DNA of 7,990 bases from Clostridia bacterium. GTDB lineage: Bacteria; Bacillota; Clostridia; Christensenellales; Aristaeellaceae. The DNA is taken from NCBI GenBank assembly GCA_017620115.1, contig JAFZRB010000308.1:1-7990 (forward strand). The letters run 5' to 3'. The notes under the pieces are model-generated. The model saw nothing but the letters and a program-made list of their open reading frames with translations, was not told the origin of the DNA and did not search any database. Made by a program: the position numbers and the translations under genes. This document shows, in pieces, positions 1 to 7,288 of the stretch; the first letter of the stretch is position 1, and every line of letters starts with the position of its first letter.

Positions 1-322
1 AAGCGAATTGACTTACATCCTTCCGGCGTCCACAAGCTTTGTCGTTCAGCCGACCTGTGGCGAGTTGAACCCGGACATAAGAAGATATCCGATCACCTGG
101 GAGATCAGCTTTGTGCCGTACAAGGTTGAGGTGTGCCGCAAGTATTACGATTCGTATTATCAAACGCATGAAACGGTGGTAGCCACGCTGGAAACGGGCC
201 TGACAAAGCGCCGCACCTACTGGATCGACGGATGCTACGGCGGGGATCAGGTCTTTATCAAAGCCTACTACGGAGCCGGCAAAAACGATTGCGTGACAAG
301 CGAATTGACTTACATCTTTCCG
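1..322 (+). repeat. Ends of a 297-bp in-frame tandem repeat unit (FN3-like domain copies)
   Basis: The 19 bases at 1-19 recur exactly at 298-316, and the following six bases differ by one, so 24 of 25 positions match. The spacing of 297 bases is exactly 99 codons and keeps the frame: both copies encode the end of one FN3-like domain, with residues SELTYI. The bases just after the first copy encode a full FN3-like domain, whereas the second copy leads into the first Flg_new repeat. The simplest reading is a tandem array of near-identical 99-residue domains, of which the window keeps the end of one copy and the whole of the last. The number of upstream copies cannot be seen. Confidence 0.75.
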
Positions 323-3300
323 CATACCATGACCATCTCCTTTGACCCCAACGGCGGCGAATGTGACGTAACAGAGGCTGAAACCGGGCTGGACGGCAAG
401 CTGACCAGCCTGCCCACAGCCACCCGCGCCGGCTATACCTTCTACGGCTGGTACTGGATCGACGGTGAAGCCAACCAGCCGGTCCATGCGGATACCGTCT
501 ACTACACAGACACGCAGCTCCACGCCCACTGGATTCCCCAATATCACAATGTCCTTGTGCTCGACGGCACAGCGGGCGTCACTCGGGCGTACACAGGCCA
601 GCTCAATCTGACGCTGAAGGCCAATGAAAAGGCGGGCATGCGTTTCTACAGATGGGTCGTAAAAAGCGGCGAAGCACAGATTTATAATGCATACAATCCA
701 GATTCAGGATTCACCATGGGGCCGGAGGACGTGACCATCCAGGCCACCTATAAATACATTCCTGTCACCGTCACCTTTGACCCCAACGGCGGCACATGCG
801 ACGTGGCGTCGGCACAGACCGGTACCGACGGCAAGCTGTCCTCGCTGCCCGTTCCCACACGCGATGGGTATAACTTCGCCTACTGGTGCAGGGACACGGC
901 CAGTGGAGGCACATCTGTCGTCACCTCCGATACGGCGCTGACCCAGGACACCACGGTTCGCGCCGTATGGTCCGGCGTGTGGCACACGGTCACGGTTCAG
1001 GACGGCACAGCTGATTACAGCGCCGCGCCGGCGAGCCAGACGGTGACCATCACCGCAAACAGCCGCGACAACTTCACCTTCTCCCACTGGGAGGCCGTGT
1101 CCGGCAATGTGACCTTCGCCGACCCGGATAGCGCCACCACCACCTTCGTCATGGGCATCGAGCCCGTCACGGTGCGGGCCGAATACACCTACAGCGGCGA
1201 ACAGATGACAGAACTGTATGTCTATGTCGCCGAGCCTGAGGTTGGCGGACATCCCGCCGCGCCGGTCGTGACCACGGACGCTTACAACGTGAATAACTAT
1301 GTGTGGTACGACGTCGCGGAGGATAACCAGCTGGCGGACACGGATGTGTTCGAAAACGGAAAAACCTACCGGCTGGACATCTATCTGCGGATCACCGACA
1401 CTGCGCTCATTTTCGACCCGTCGGTGACGGGCTATGTGAACGACAGCGCCGATGGCGTAACCACCACTTATCAAACCTATTTCCAGACAAGGATTGAGAA
1501 GACCTTCACCGCCGCGGATTATACCGTGTCCTTTGACGCGAACGGCGGCACGGGCGAGATGGCAGCCGTGACGGGCGTGGGCCTCACATATACGCTGCCC
1601 GAGTGCGGTTTCACTCCGCCGGAGAACTTCGTCTTCAACGGCTGGGACTGCGGCCAGCCCGGTGAGATCGTCGCCATGACGGCCGACAGGACGCTCACCG
1701 CCCAGTGGCGACAGGTCGGCGGCCCCTGCGGCGCCAATGCCGCCTGGCGCCTCTATGACGACGGCACACTGGTGATCTCCGGCACGGGCGCCATGACGGA
1801 TTTCTCCTTCGCAAACCGGCCCGACTGGTATGACCAGCGCCTGTCGGTGAAGGCCGTGATCGCGGAGGACGGCATCACCTCTGTCGGCTCCTACAGCTTC
1901 CAGAACTGTGTCAACCTGGAGAGCGTCTCCATCTCCGGCAGCGTCAAAACCGTGAAGACCTTTGCCTTCGCTTCCTGCGCGGCCCTGTCGTCGGTGACCC
2001 TGGAGGAGGGTGTGAACCAGCTGGACAATTCCTCCTTCGCCCAGTGTGCCGCTCTGACGGACGTGACTCTGCCCGAATCCATGACCACGCTCTGGGATCA
2101 GGTGTTCCGCAGCTGCAGTAATCTGGCGTATCTGACCGTGCTCAATCCTGACACCGTGATCCCCGCGGCGGTGCTGCAGAATGTGCCCAACACGCTGACC
2201 ATCCGCGGCTATGTTGGTTCCACCGCGGAGGCCCGCGCCAACGCGAAGGGCTGCAATTTCGAGCCCTTCCCCAATGGCAGCCTCGGCGAGAACGTGATCT
2301 TTAACCTCAGCCCCTCCGGCGCTCTGACCATCAGCGGCACCGGCCCCATGTACGACTATGCCAACGCATCCGATTCGCCGCTGTACGCCCTGCGGGAACA
2401 GATTTTCACGGCCCGGATTGCGGACGGCGTGACCTCCATCGGCAAGCATGTCTTCGCCTCCTGCGCCGCGATGACAGAGGTCGCCATTGCCGACACCGTG
2501 TCCGCCCTGGGCGACAACGCCTTCCTCGACTGCGCGTTGCTCGACCATGTGCGCATCCCCTATGGCGTGACTGAGATTCAGGGCTTCCGCGGCTGCGCCT
2601 CCCTGTCAGACATCAGCCTGCCCTACAGCGTGATTATCATCCGGATGAACGCCTTTTACGGCTGCACAGCGCTGACGGATCTGGATTTCATCCCGGAAAG
2701 CGTGCAGTACATCCGCTCCTACGCCTTCGCCGGCTGCAAGGGCTTGACCAGCGTTTTCTTCCCGCGGAACGTGACAGCCATCGAGGCCAACGTATTCCGC
2801 AGTTGCTCCAACATGACCTCCATCGCCATCCACCACGATGTGGTTCACGTCATGGACAACGCCTTTTACGGCGCCACCAGCCTCTCCTCCGTCTTCTACG
2901 AGGGCGTGCGTTCCGAATGGGACGCCATATACATCGCCGCGCAGGGCAATACGAAGCTCCTCAACGCAACCGTATACTGTAAGTCCGCTGTGGTTTTCGA
3001 CAGCCTGGGCGGAACGGCGGTGTCCATGCAGGCGCTGGACTATGAGGAATGCGCCTTGGAGCCGGCTGATCCCATTCGATACGGCTATCTCTTCGGCGGC
3101 TGGTATACAGACGCGGACTGCGCCGGCGAGCCATATGACTTCTCTACGACTGTAACCGGCGATATCACCCTTTACGCCCGGTGGATTGACCCCGAGCCCG
3201 CGGGGATGATCAGGCTGCCTGCCTCCCTCACGGCCATCGAGGAGGACGCCTTCGCGGGAATTTCCGCGCAGGCCGTGGTGTTTCCGAACGCTGGGGTGAC

Positions 3301-3436
3301 GATCTCCGGCAATCCCTTCGCGGAAAGCGGTGTGCAGTACATCTACGGCTATCCCGGCAGCACGGCGCAGACCGTGTCTGACACGCTTGGCATGACCTTC
3401 GTTCCCATCGACGACAACTGGCTGGAAAGCCACTGA
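1..3436 (+). CDS. Large InlB-repeat / BspA-type leucine-rich repeat surface protein, 3' part (5' end outside window)
   Basis: The frame is open to the left edge, so the TTG at 8 is an internal leucine and the true start lies upstream. Counting that leucine as residue 1, the visible 1142 residues hold: an FN3/Ig-like domain (about 1-99); four Listeria-Bacteroides (Flg_new) repeats opening with FDxxGG and closing in W (about 109-175, 254-321, 507-567, 995-1059); two beta-rich 'bacterial repeat' units after the first two (about 180-252, 326-397); an unassigned segment (about 402-504); and two BspA-type LRR blocks (about 574-756, 757-992), each opened by a GxLxISGTGxM cap. The tail (about 1070-1142) is an LRR stub ending WLESH. 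Such proteins are normally exported adhesins or binding proteins; that role is inferred from the family. No LPXTG motif, SLH domain or C-terminal membrane segment is visible, so any signal peptide or anchor must be upstream or absent. Strong as a class call; ligand unknown. Confidence 0.9.
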   Translation, partial: SELTYILPASTSFVVQPTCGELNPDIRRYPITWEISFVPYKVEVCRKYYDSYYQTHETVVATLETGLTKRRTYWIDGCYGGDQVFIKAYYGAGKNDCVTSELTYIFPHTMTISFDPNGGECDVTEAETGLDGKLTSLPTATRAGYTFYGWYWIDGEANQPVHADTVYYTDTQLHAHWIPQYHNVLVLDGTAGVTRAYTGQLNLTLKANEKAGMRFYRWVVKSGEAQIYNAYNPDSGFTMGPEDVTIQATYKYIPVTVTFDPNGGTCDVASAQTGTDGKLSSLPVPTRDGYNFAYWCRDTASGGTSVVTSDTALTQDTTVRAVWSGVWHTVTVQDGTADYSAAPASQTVTITANSRDNFTFSHWEAVSGNVTFADPDSATTTFVMGIEPVTVRAEYTYSGEQMTELYVYVAEPEVGGHPAAPVVTTDAYNVNNYVWYDVAEDNQLADTDVFENGKTYRLDIYLRITDTALIFDPSVTGYVNDSADGVTTTYQTYFQTRIEKTFTAADYTVSFDANGGTGEMAAVTGVGLTYTLPECGFTPPENFVFNGWDCGQPGEIVAMTADRTLTAQWRQVGGPCGANAAWRLYDDGTLVISGTGAMTDFSFANRPDWYDQRLSVKAVIAEDGITSVGSYSFQNCVNLESVSISGSVKTVKTFAFASCAALSSVTLEEGVNQLDNSSFAQCAALTDVTLPESMTTLWDQVFRSCSNLAYLTVLNPDTVIPAAVLQNVPNTLTIRGYVGSTAEARANAKGCNFEPFPNGSLGENVIFNLSPSGALTISGTGPMYDYANASDSPLYALREQIFTARIADGVTSIGKHVFASCAAMTEVAIADTVSALGDNAFLDCALLDHVRIPYGVTEIQGFRGCASLSDISLPYSVIIIRMNAFYGCTALTDLDFIPESVQYIRSYAFAGCKGLTSVFFPRNVTAIEANVFRSCSNMTSIAIHHDVVHVMDNAFYGATSLSSVFYEGVRSEWDAIYIAAQGNTKLLNATVYCKSAVVFDSLGGTAVSMQALDYEECALEPADPIRYGYLFGGWYTDADCAGEPYDFSTTVTGDITLYARWIDPEPAGMIRLPASLTAIEEDAFAGISAQAVVFPNAGVTISGNPFAESGVQYIYGYPGSTAQTVSDTLGMTFVPIDDNWLESH

Positions 3437-3447
3437 CACCACGAAAA

Positions 3448-3484
3448 GGGGCTGCTGCAGAAGCGTCAAATCTGTAGCGGCCCC
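3448..3484 (+). terminator. 14-bp hairpin 11 bases after the surface-protein stop, possible terminator
   Basis: GGGGCTGCTGCAGA (3448-3461) pairs along its full length with TCTGTAGCGGCCCC (3471-3484), counting two G-T wobbles, around a nine-base loop. It lies directly after the stop of the surface-protein gene and is preceded by AAAA. No T run follows on the plus strand. On the minus strand the stem is followed by TTTTCG, so it could act better against antisense transcription. It may be a decayed or RNA-stabilising 3' hairpin rather than a full intrinsic terminator; the good terminator is further down at 3593. Confidence 0.5.
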
Positions 3485-3592
3485 GATCCGTCATGCAGAT
3501 TTCAGTCTTCAGCCTTGCAGTCTTGTCTATACTCCCGCTGATCTGTTATCGGATTGGCGGGTTTTAGTTCGCTCCGAAAAGGAGAATATGTA

Positions 3593-3636
3593 AACCGCCC
3601 AAAATCCCCATAAATCAAGGGGTTTCGGGCGGTTTT
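3593..3636 (+). terminator. Intrinsic terminator
   Basis: AACCGCCC (3593-3600) pairs with GGGCGGTT (3627-3634). An inner set of pairs, roughly AAATCCCC against GGGGTTT, continues the stem to a short A/T-rich loop. The 3' arm runs into TTTT (3633-3636). This is a classic GC stem plus T run on the plus strand, about 160 bases after the surface-protein stop. On the minus strand the hairpin is followed by only three T's, so action in that direction, on the orphan ORF at 3723-4079, would be weaker. Confidence 0.7.
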
Positions 3637-3644
3637 ACTGTGGA

Positions 3645-3711
3645 TTTGTCGCTTATTTGTCGCTTTAATTAGCAAACTGATACTTGAAGATGCCCCATGA
3701 TAAGCGACAAA
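3645..3711. repeat. Cluster of direct and inverted TTTGTCGCTT repeats
   Basis: TTTGTCGCTT occurs at 3645-3654 and again at 3656-3665, an 11-base period. A perfect 12-base inverted copy, ATAAGCGACAAA, lies at 3700-3711 and is the reverse complement of TTTGTCGCTTAT at 3645-3656. The inverted arms are separated by 43 bases. The cluster sits between the terminator at 3593 and the 3' end of the minus-strand orphan ORF. Short multi-copy sites like this occur as recombinase arm sites, as protein-binding sites, or by chance. No integrase or transposase is visible nearby, so the role is open. Confidence 0.6.
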
Positions 3712-3722
3712 AACAAGTACGC

Positions 3723-4079
3723 TTACACAAGTGTCAGGAAGGAACTTTCGTCGTCATTCTCTGTGATTTCATCCAGCCATTCTTTCTTTGAAATCGACGA
3801 AACATGGGTCGTTCCATTTGTTTCATCCAGGTATTCGCATACAAAATGCATCCCAATGAATTCTGCTGTTTTTATGGAAGGAACATTGGTGTATTTGCAG
3901 TAGGAATCCTCTGCGCTGTGCCACACTTCAAAAGAGTTCTGAAGGTTGTCGGGATCGTCATAGCGCGAAACAAAGCATTTGCGATCAGTATTATACTGAA
4001 TGACATCTAAAACATGCACAAATGCACAGCGGATTTTTCGTCCTGGCAACGCGGAGTGGAGGGAGGCGATGTGGCGCAT
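3723..4079 (-). CDS. Hypothetical protein, AT-rich orphan ORF, possibly 5'-truncated
   Basis: I do not recognise this 118-residue product. It reads like a real soluble protein rather than a shadow ORF: mixed composition, several aromatic residues (FEVW around 50-53, Tyr and Phe at 60-83), an acidic C-terminus (about 103-112), no membrane segment and no signal peptide. The DNA is visibly richer in A/T than both flanking genes, which hints at a separate origin. The ATG at 4077-4079 has no Shine-Dalgarno. The frame stays open upstream to a stop at 4137-4139, and the first 14 or so residues come from GC-rich sequence unlike the rest, so the original 5' end may be lost. It lies between terminators with no operon partner. 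Either a small accessory gene or a remnant; the strand choice is moderately secure. Confidence 0.45.
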   Translation of the reverse strand: MRHIASLHSALPGRKIRCAFVHVLDVIQYNTDRKCFVSRYDDPDNLQNSFEVWHSAEDSYCKYTNVPSIKTAEFIGMHFVCEYLDETNGTTHVSSISKKEWLDEITENDDESSFLTLV

Positions 4080-4154
4080 CGTTGATCGAAGCGACGCTAA
4101 GGCAGGGCGGAAAAGATGCCCGCAGGTGTGTATGGTTTAGACGGAATTCAGTAT

Positions 4155-4192
4155 AAAATGGGCGGCTTCCCCGTCGAGTTGGGCACGCCGCC
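4155..4192 (-). terminator. Probable intrinsic terminator of the GH28-like gene
   Basis: Read on the minus strand, GGCGGC (4192-4187) pairs with GCCGCC (4166-4161), with an inner CCC/GGG pair across a small internal loop and an eight-base apical loop. It is followed by CATTTTA. The hairpin starts about 20 bases after the GH28-like stop codon, where a terminator for that gene is expected. The short T run and internal loop make it moderate rather than strong. Confidence 0.5.
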
Positions 4193-4210
4193 GCGTCGCA
4201 TTCTCCGCGC

Positions 4211-5494
4211 TCAGCCGACGATCTTTTCGCCCGCTGTGGCAATATTGCTGATCTGCACGTTGTCCAGCCCGCCTTCCCGCCTCACGACCACCACCGGCGT
4301 GTCTGGGTTGCTGTTCACCACATTCGTGATGACCGAATCCTTCAGGTAGCCGGGTATGGTAATGGGATGCTGGCTGTTGCAGACCAGGTTGGAGATGGTG
4401 ACGTTGGTCATGCTGCCGGGCAGATTCTTACCATAGGCGCTGTCTCCCTCGCCGAGCAGCAGCACGCCGCTGTGCGTCTGGCCGGCGGGCGGATTGTCGA
4501 TGATATTGTCTATGACCACGTTCCAGATCTTCGTATTGCAGGGCAGCAAGCGGATCGTCCAGCACAGCTGCGACCATGCGATCACGTTGCGGATGATCAC
4601 GTCGTGGATGTCGCGGTCGCGCCGCGACCACTCGTTGGGCATCACGTGCGTCGTGCGCAGGCTGCCGCCAGGCTTGTATTCCCACTTGTCCGGCACGATG
4701 GCCGTGAGCGCGATCACGTCGTCGCCGGTGCTGCCGGTGATGTCCGAGATGATGATGTCATGGCAGCCGTTGCGCAGGTCGATGCCGTCCTGGTTCTCCA
4801 TGTTGTTCAGCATGCCGTCGATCTCCTTCGACATGTTCGCGTCGAAGTCGATCTTCTCGATGCGCCCCTTCGCGCACGCCTCCAGCGATATGCCCCAGCC
4901 GTGCGACTTCACGATGCGTATGTTCTCGATGGAGAAATCCTCCACGTTCGCCAGCAGCACGCCGATCCCCCGCCAGTCGCCGTACTGGGATTCTCCTTCC
5001 TTCCCCGCGTCCGTGCCGTAGGAATGGTCGTGCGCGTCCCAGAAATCCAGCTTCTCCGGCGTGCGCCGTTCCTCCGGCACCCATGGCGCGAGACGGCAGA
5101 TATCCTCCGGCAGGTAGGGACACGGGCAGGCGAGAATCTTCGAGCCGTCGCCGCTGGCGCGGGGATGGTCGGCCCCGACCAGGGAGCACAGGCCCTCGCC
5201 CTTGAGGTGGACGTTATGGATCCTGACCGGGTCTTCGATGCCCATGCCGCAGTTGGCGCTGCGGAAGAAGTTGTCGCGGCAGCGGTCGGACAGCTTGACC
5301 GTGCAGTTCTGCAGGATCACCGTGGTGTCTTCGGGGATCAGGATGGCGCGGTCCAGCAACCACATGCGCCGCTCAGGCTCGATATCGGACCCACGGGGCG
5401 GAATGAGCACGATCCCGTCCGCCGTGCGGTTGGCCATGGCCTTTTCGATGGTCTCGTTGTCGGTGCGGCATTTGAAGTCGTTCACATTGATCAT
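4211..5494 (-). CDS. GH28-like right-handed beta-helix protein (polygalacturonase-related glycosidase)
   Basis: The 427-residue product is built of short beta-strand turns of the type (N)VxIxNxxI, the coil pattern of pectinase-fold proteins, clearest at about 185-195, 245-253, 298-305, 323-331 and 363-370. GH28-like landmarks are NQDGID (234-239, like the NTD motif), GDDVIAL (257-263, like the catalytic DD motif) and TIRLLP (313-318, at the place of RIK). The usual GHG histidine motif between DD and RIK is not seen, so substrate or mechanism may differ. GH28 enzymes hydrolyse alpha-galacturonan or rhamnogalacturonan links. No signal peptide is present, suggesting a cytoplasmic enzyme acting on imported oligosaccharides (inference). 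The ATG at 5492-5494 is chosen for its Shine-Dalgarno nine bases upstream. It stands divergent to a decayed GH36-like gene. A beta-helix of unrelated function, or a lyase or epimerase, is the alternative. Confidence 0.75.
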   Translation of the reverse strand: MINVNDFKCRTDNETIEKAMANRTADGIVLIPPRGSDIEPERRMWLLDRAILIPEDTTVILQNCTVKLSDRCRDNFFRSANCGMGIEDPVRIHNVHLKGEGLCSLVGADHPRASGDGSKILACPCPYLPEDICRLAPWVPEERRTPEKLDFWDAHDHSYGTDAGKEGESQYGDWRGIGVLLANVEDFSIENIRIVKSHGWGISLEACAKGRIEKIDFDANMSKEIDGMLNNMENQDGIDLRNGCHDIIISDITGSTGDDVIALTAIVPDKWEYKPGGSLRTTHVMPNEWSRRDRDIHDVIIRNVIAWSQLCWTIRLLPCNTKIWNVVIDNIIDNPPAGQTHSGVLLLGEGDSAYGKNLPGSMTNVTISNLVCNSQHPITIPGYLKDSVITNVVNSNPDTPVVVVRREGGLDNVQISNIATAGEKIVG

Positions 5495-5503
5495 GCCGGT
5501 TCG

Positions 5504-5510
5504 CTCCTTT
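5504..5510 (-). promoter_or_regulatory. Ribosome binding site of the GH28-like gene
   Basis: On the minus strand the sequence AAAGGAG ends nine bases before the ATG at 5494. It fixes the start of the GH28-like gene. Further upstream, 5511-5560 shows no convincing -35/-10 pair on this strand; TATGCT at 5523-5518 is only a weak -10 candidate. Confidence 0.75.
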
Positions 5511-5591
5511 CAGGTTCAGCATAAGGTTGACATATGATTTCGACAGGGCTGTTTCGTTTTCCTGCCCGTTTCCGGGGCGGAAAGCGCAGGC

Positions 5592-7217
5592 GTGCTAGGC
5601 AATGCCCAGGCCATTCTGGAACGCCTAAACGACTTCGGCGTGGAGTATATATGGACCAGCCAGAGCAACTTGAAGGATTATATTCCGGGCAACTGGCTGA
5701 AAAACAACGACTATGAGTTCCCAGATGGCCTGGAAAACTTTTCCCGCCAGTTGATTGAATGGGGCTTTAAGCCCGGTCTTTGGGCTTCGCCCTTCTGGTT
5801 CTTCGGCGAGGCGGAGGGCATGTATGAGGCGCACAGGGATCATTTGCTCTGCGACAGGGAGGGCAATCCCTTCTGCTTTGAAACCAAGTGGTGCTGGAGT
5901 TACGAAGACGACGAATCGCCTTGGTATCACATGCACAAGTACAACCTGGATGGGACGCATCCGGACGCCATCCGCTATGTGAAAGAGATCTACGCCTACT
6001 ACCGCTCCATCGGCGTGCGTTACTACATGCTGGACTTCCTGGGCATCATCGACAAGGCGCGCCTGTTCGACCAAATGAAGACACCCCAGCAGGCGGGCTG
6101 CAACATCCTGCGTGAGATTCGCGAGACCGCGGGCGAAGACACCTATCTGCAGACTGCGGTCGCCTCGTCTCCCGGTTTCACCGGCATCGTCAACGCCGCG
6201 CGCATCGGCCGTGATTTCGGGGAAGGCAGGGCCATCGAAGGCGGCAGCCTGAACGACTGGCGCAACGCCTCCAACGTGCTGCACGACATGCATTATTCAA
6301 ACACGCTGTATCTTTTGAAAAACGTTGCCGGAAGCTATTTCACGCATCGCAGGACCTATATCAACGACTATAACCTGGTCACCATCGACAGGCCTTACCC
6401 CATAGAATACGCGCGGATCGTCTCCATAGTCTTCGGCATGGTAGGCAGCAATCCGATCATACTGGGCGACGACTTGCATGTCATCTCCGATGAACGACTA
6501 CGCTATGTCAAGCTGATCCTGCCCCGCACACAGTTCTCAGCCGTGCCGGTCACCTGTTTGACCGCGTGCAGCCGGAGGATTACTGCCGCCTGATGAAGCT
6601 GCCCGTCAAGACAGAGTGGGATGATTACATGCTGGTGGCGGCTTACAACATGGATCAGACGCCTTACGACCTCACGCTCGACTTCGGAAAACTGGGGCTC
6701 TGCGGCGATCAGGTAGTCTACGATTTCTGGAACGAAGAGTACCGCGGCGTGTTCCGCGATTCCTTCCCCGTGCACCTGTCCCCGGAAAGCTGCAAGCTGT
6801 TCCGCCTGACGCGCTACCGCGAGCATCCCTGGCTGATCGGAACCGACATGCACATCCAAGCAGGGAGCGGCTGAAATCGAAAGCCTGCGCTGGGACGAAG
6901 ACGCCCTCGCCCTGACCGGCCGCGCGGTGCGCCCCGCCGGCGAAAAAGGCAATATCCTGTTGCTCATGCCGCGCAGTTTCAAGGTCAAAAGACCCAGCCC
7001 GGGCACCCACATCGTAAAGGAGTTGCTGGATTATCGCGTGCTGGTCAGCGTGCCCCTCTCCTTCGGGGAAGGCGCAGCGGATTTCCGCCTGGAATTTGAA
7101 CACTGGGATTTCCACAATCTCTCTCTCCGCGGGCACATCCCCTACTCCAATATGAAAGAGCTCAGGGAGTACATGGAAAAGAACTACGTGCGGGAAAGCA
7201 CACGCGTCTTTGAGTAA
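5592..7217 (+). pseudogene. GH36/melibiase-type alpha-galactosidase-like pseudogene, N-terminally truncated with two frameshifts
   Basis: Segment one (5592-6551) encodes most of a GH36-like TIM barrel: FKPGLWASPF (59-68) is a conserved barrel strand, MLDF places the expected nucleophile at Asp148, and RIGRD the likely acid/base at Asp208. At about 6551 one base seems missing: the frame there reads VPV then runs off to a stop at 6593, whereas the shifted frame continues LFDRVQPED. Segment two runs to about 6858, where one extra base leads to a stop at 6874; dropping it restores IQQGAAEIESLRWD and the third segment to 7217. These are the C-terminal beta domains. The family's N-terminal beta-sandwich domain is absent; the frame opens at 5538 with no ATG or Shine-Dalgarno and family-like sequence begins near 5590. 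Family members cleave terminal alpha-galactosides. Inactive as read; the indels could be assembly errors, but the missing N-terminus supports true decay. Confidence 0.75.
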
Positions 7218-7288
7218 CATCTTTTACAGAAACACTGTCCGGAACGTTCGGAGAGATTTTGAACCGCTCCCAGTCAAGGGAACAGGGA

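Noticed and set aside
704..2548. A 614-codon minus-strand ORF inside the surface-protein gene
   Set aside because: Its product is low-complexity, rich in Gly, Val, His and Arg, as expected from the antisense of a GC-rich gene. The plus-strand reading has clear conserved domains throughout.
2606..3469. A 287-codon minus-strand ORF over the 3' end of the surface gene
   Set aside because: Shadow of the LRR and Flg_new region; biased composition and no ribosome binding site.
3697..4010. Two 68-codon plus-strand ORFs over the orphan gene
   Set aside because: They overlap the longer, more protein-like minus-strand frame and have no ribosome binding sites.
4367..5524. A 385-codon plus-strand ORF opposite the GH28-like gene
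   Set aside because: Its Ala/Val/Asp/His-rich composition is that of an antisense shadow, whereas the minus-strand product has GH28-like motifs and a good ribosome binding site.
5527..5555. TTGACA at 5527-5532 as a plus-strand promoter for the GH36-like gene
   Set aside because: The -35 is perfect, but the region 16-18 bases downstream (around TGTTTC) is not a credible -10.
5534..5716. A 60-codon plus-strand ORF starting with ATG before the GH36-like fragment
   Set aside because: It starts with an ATG but is rich in Arg, lies in a different frame from the glycosidase and resembles no protein. I considered it as a lost N-terminus and found nothing family-like in it.
7236..7258. Palindrome around GAACGTTC followed by GAGAGATTTT as a terminator for the pseudogene
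   Set aside because: The stem needs a bulge and leaves no proper loop, and the T run is separated from it, so I do not call it.
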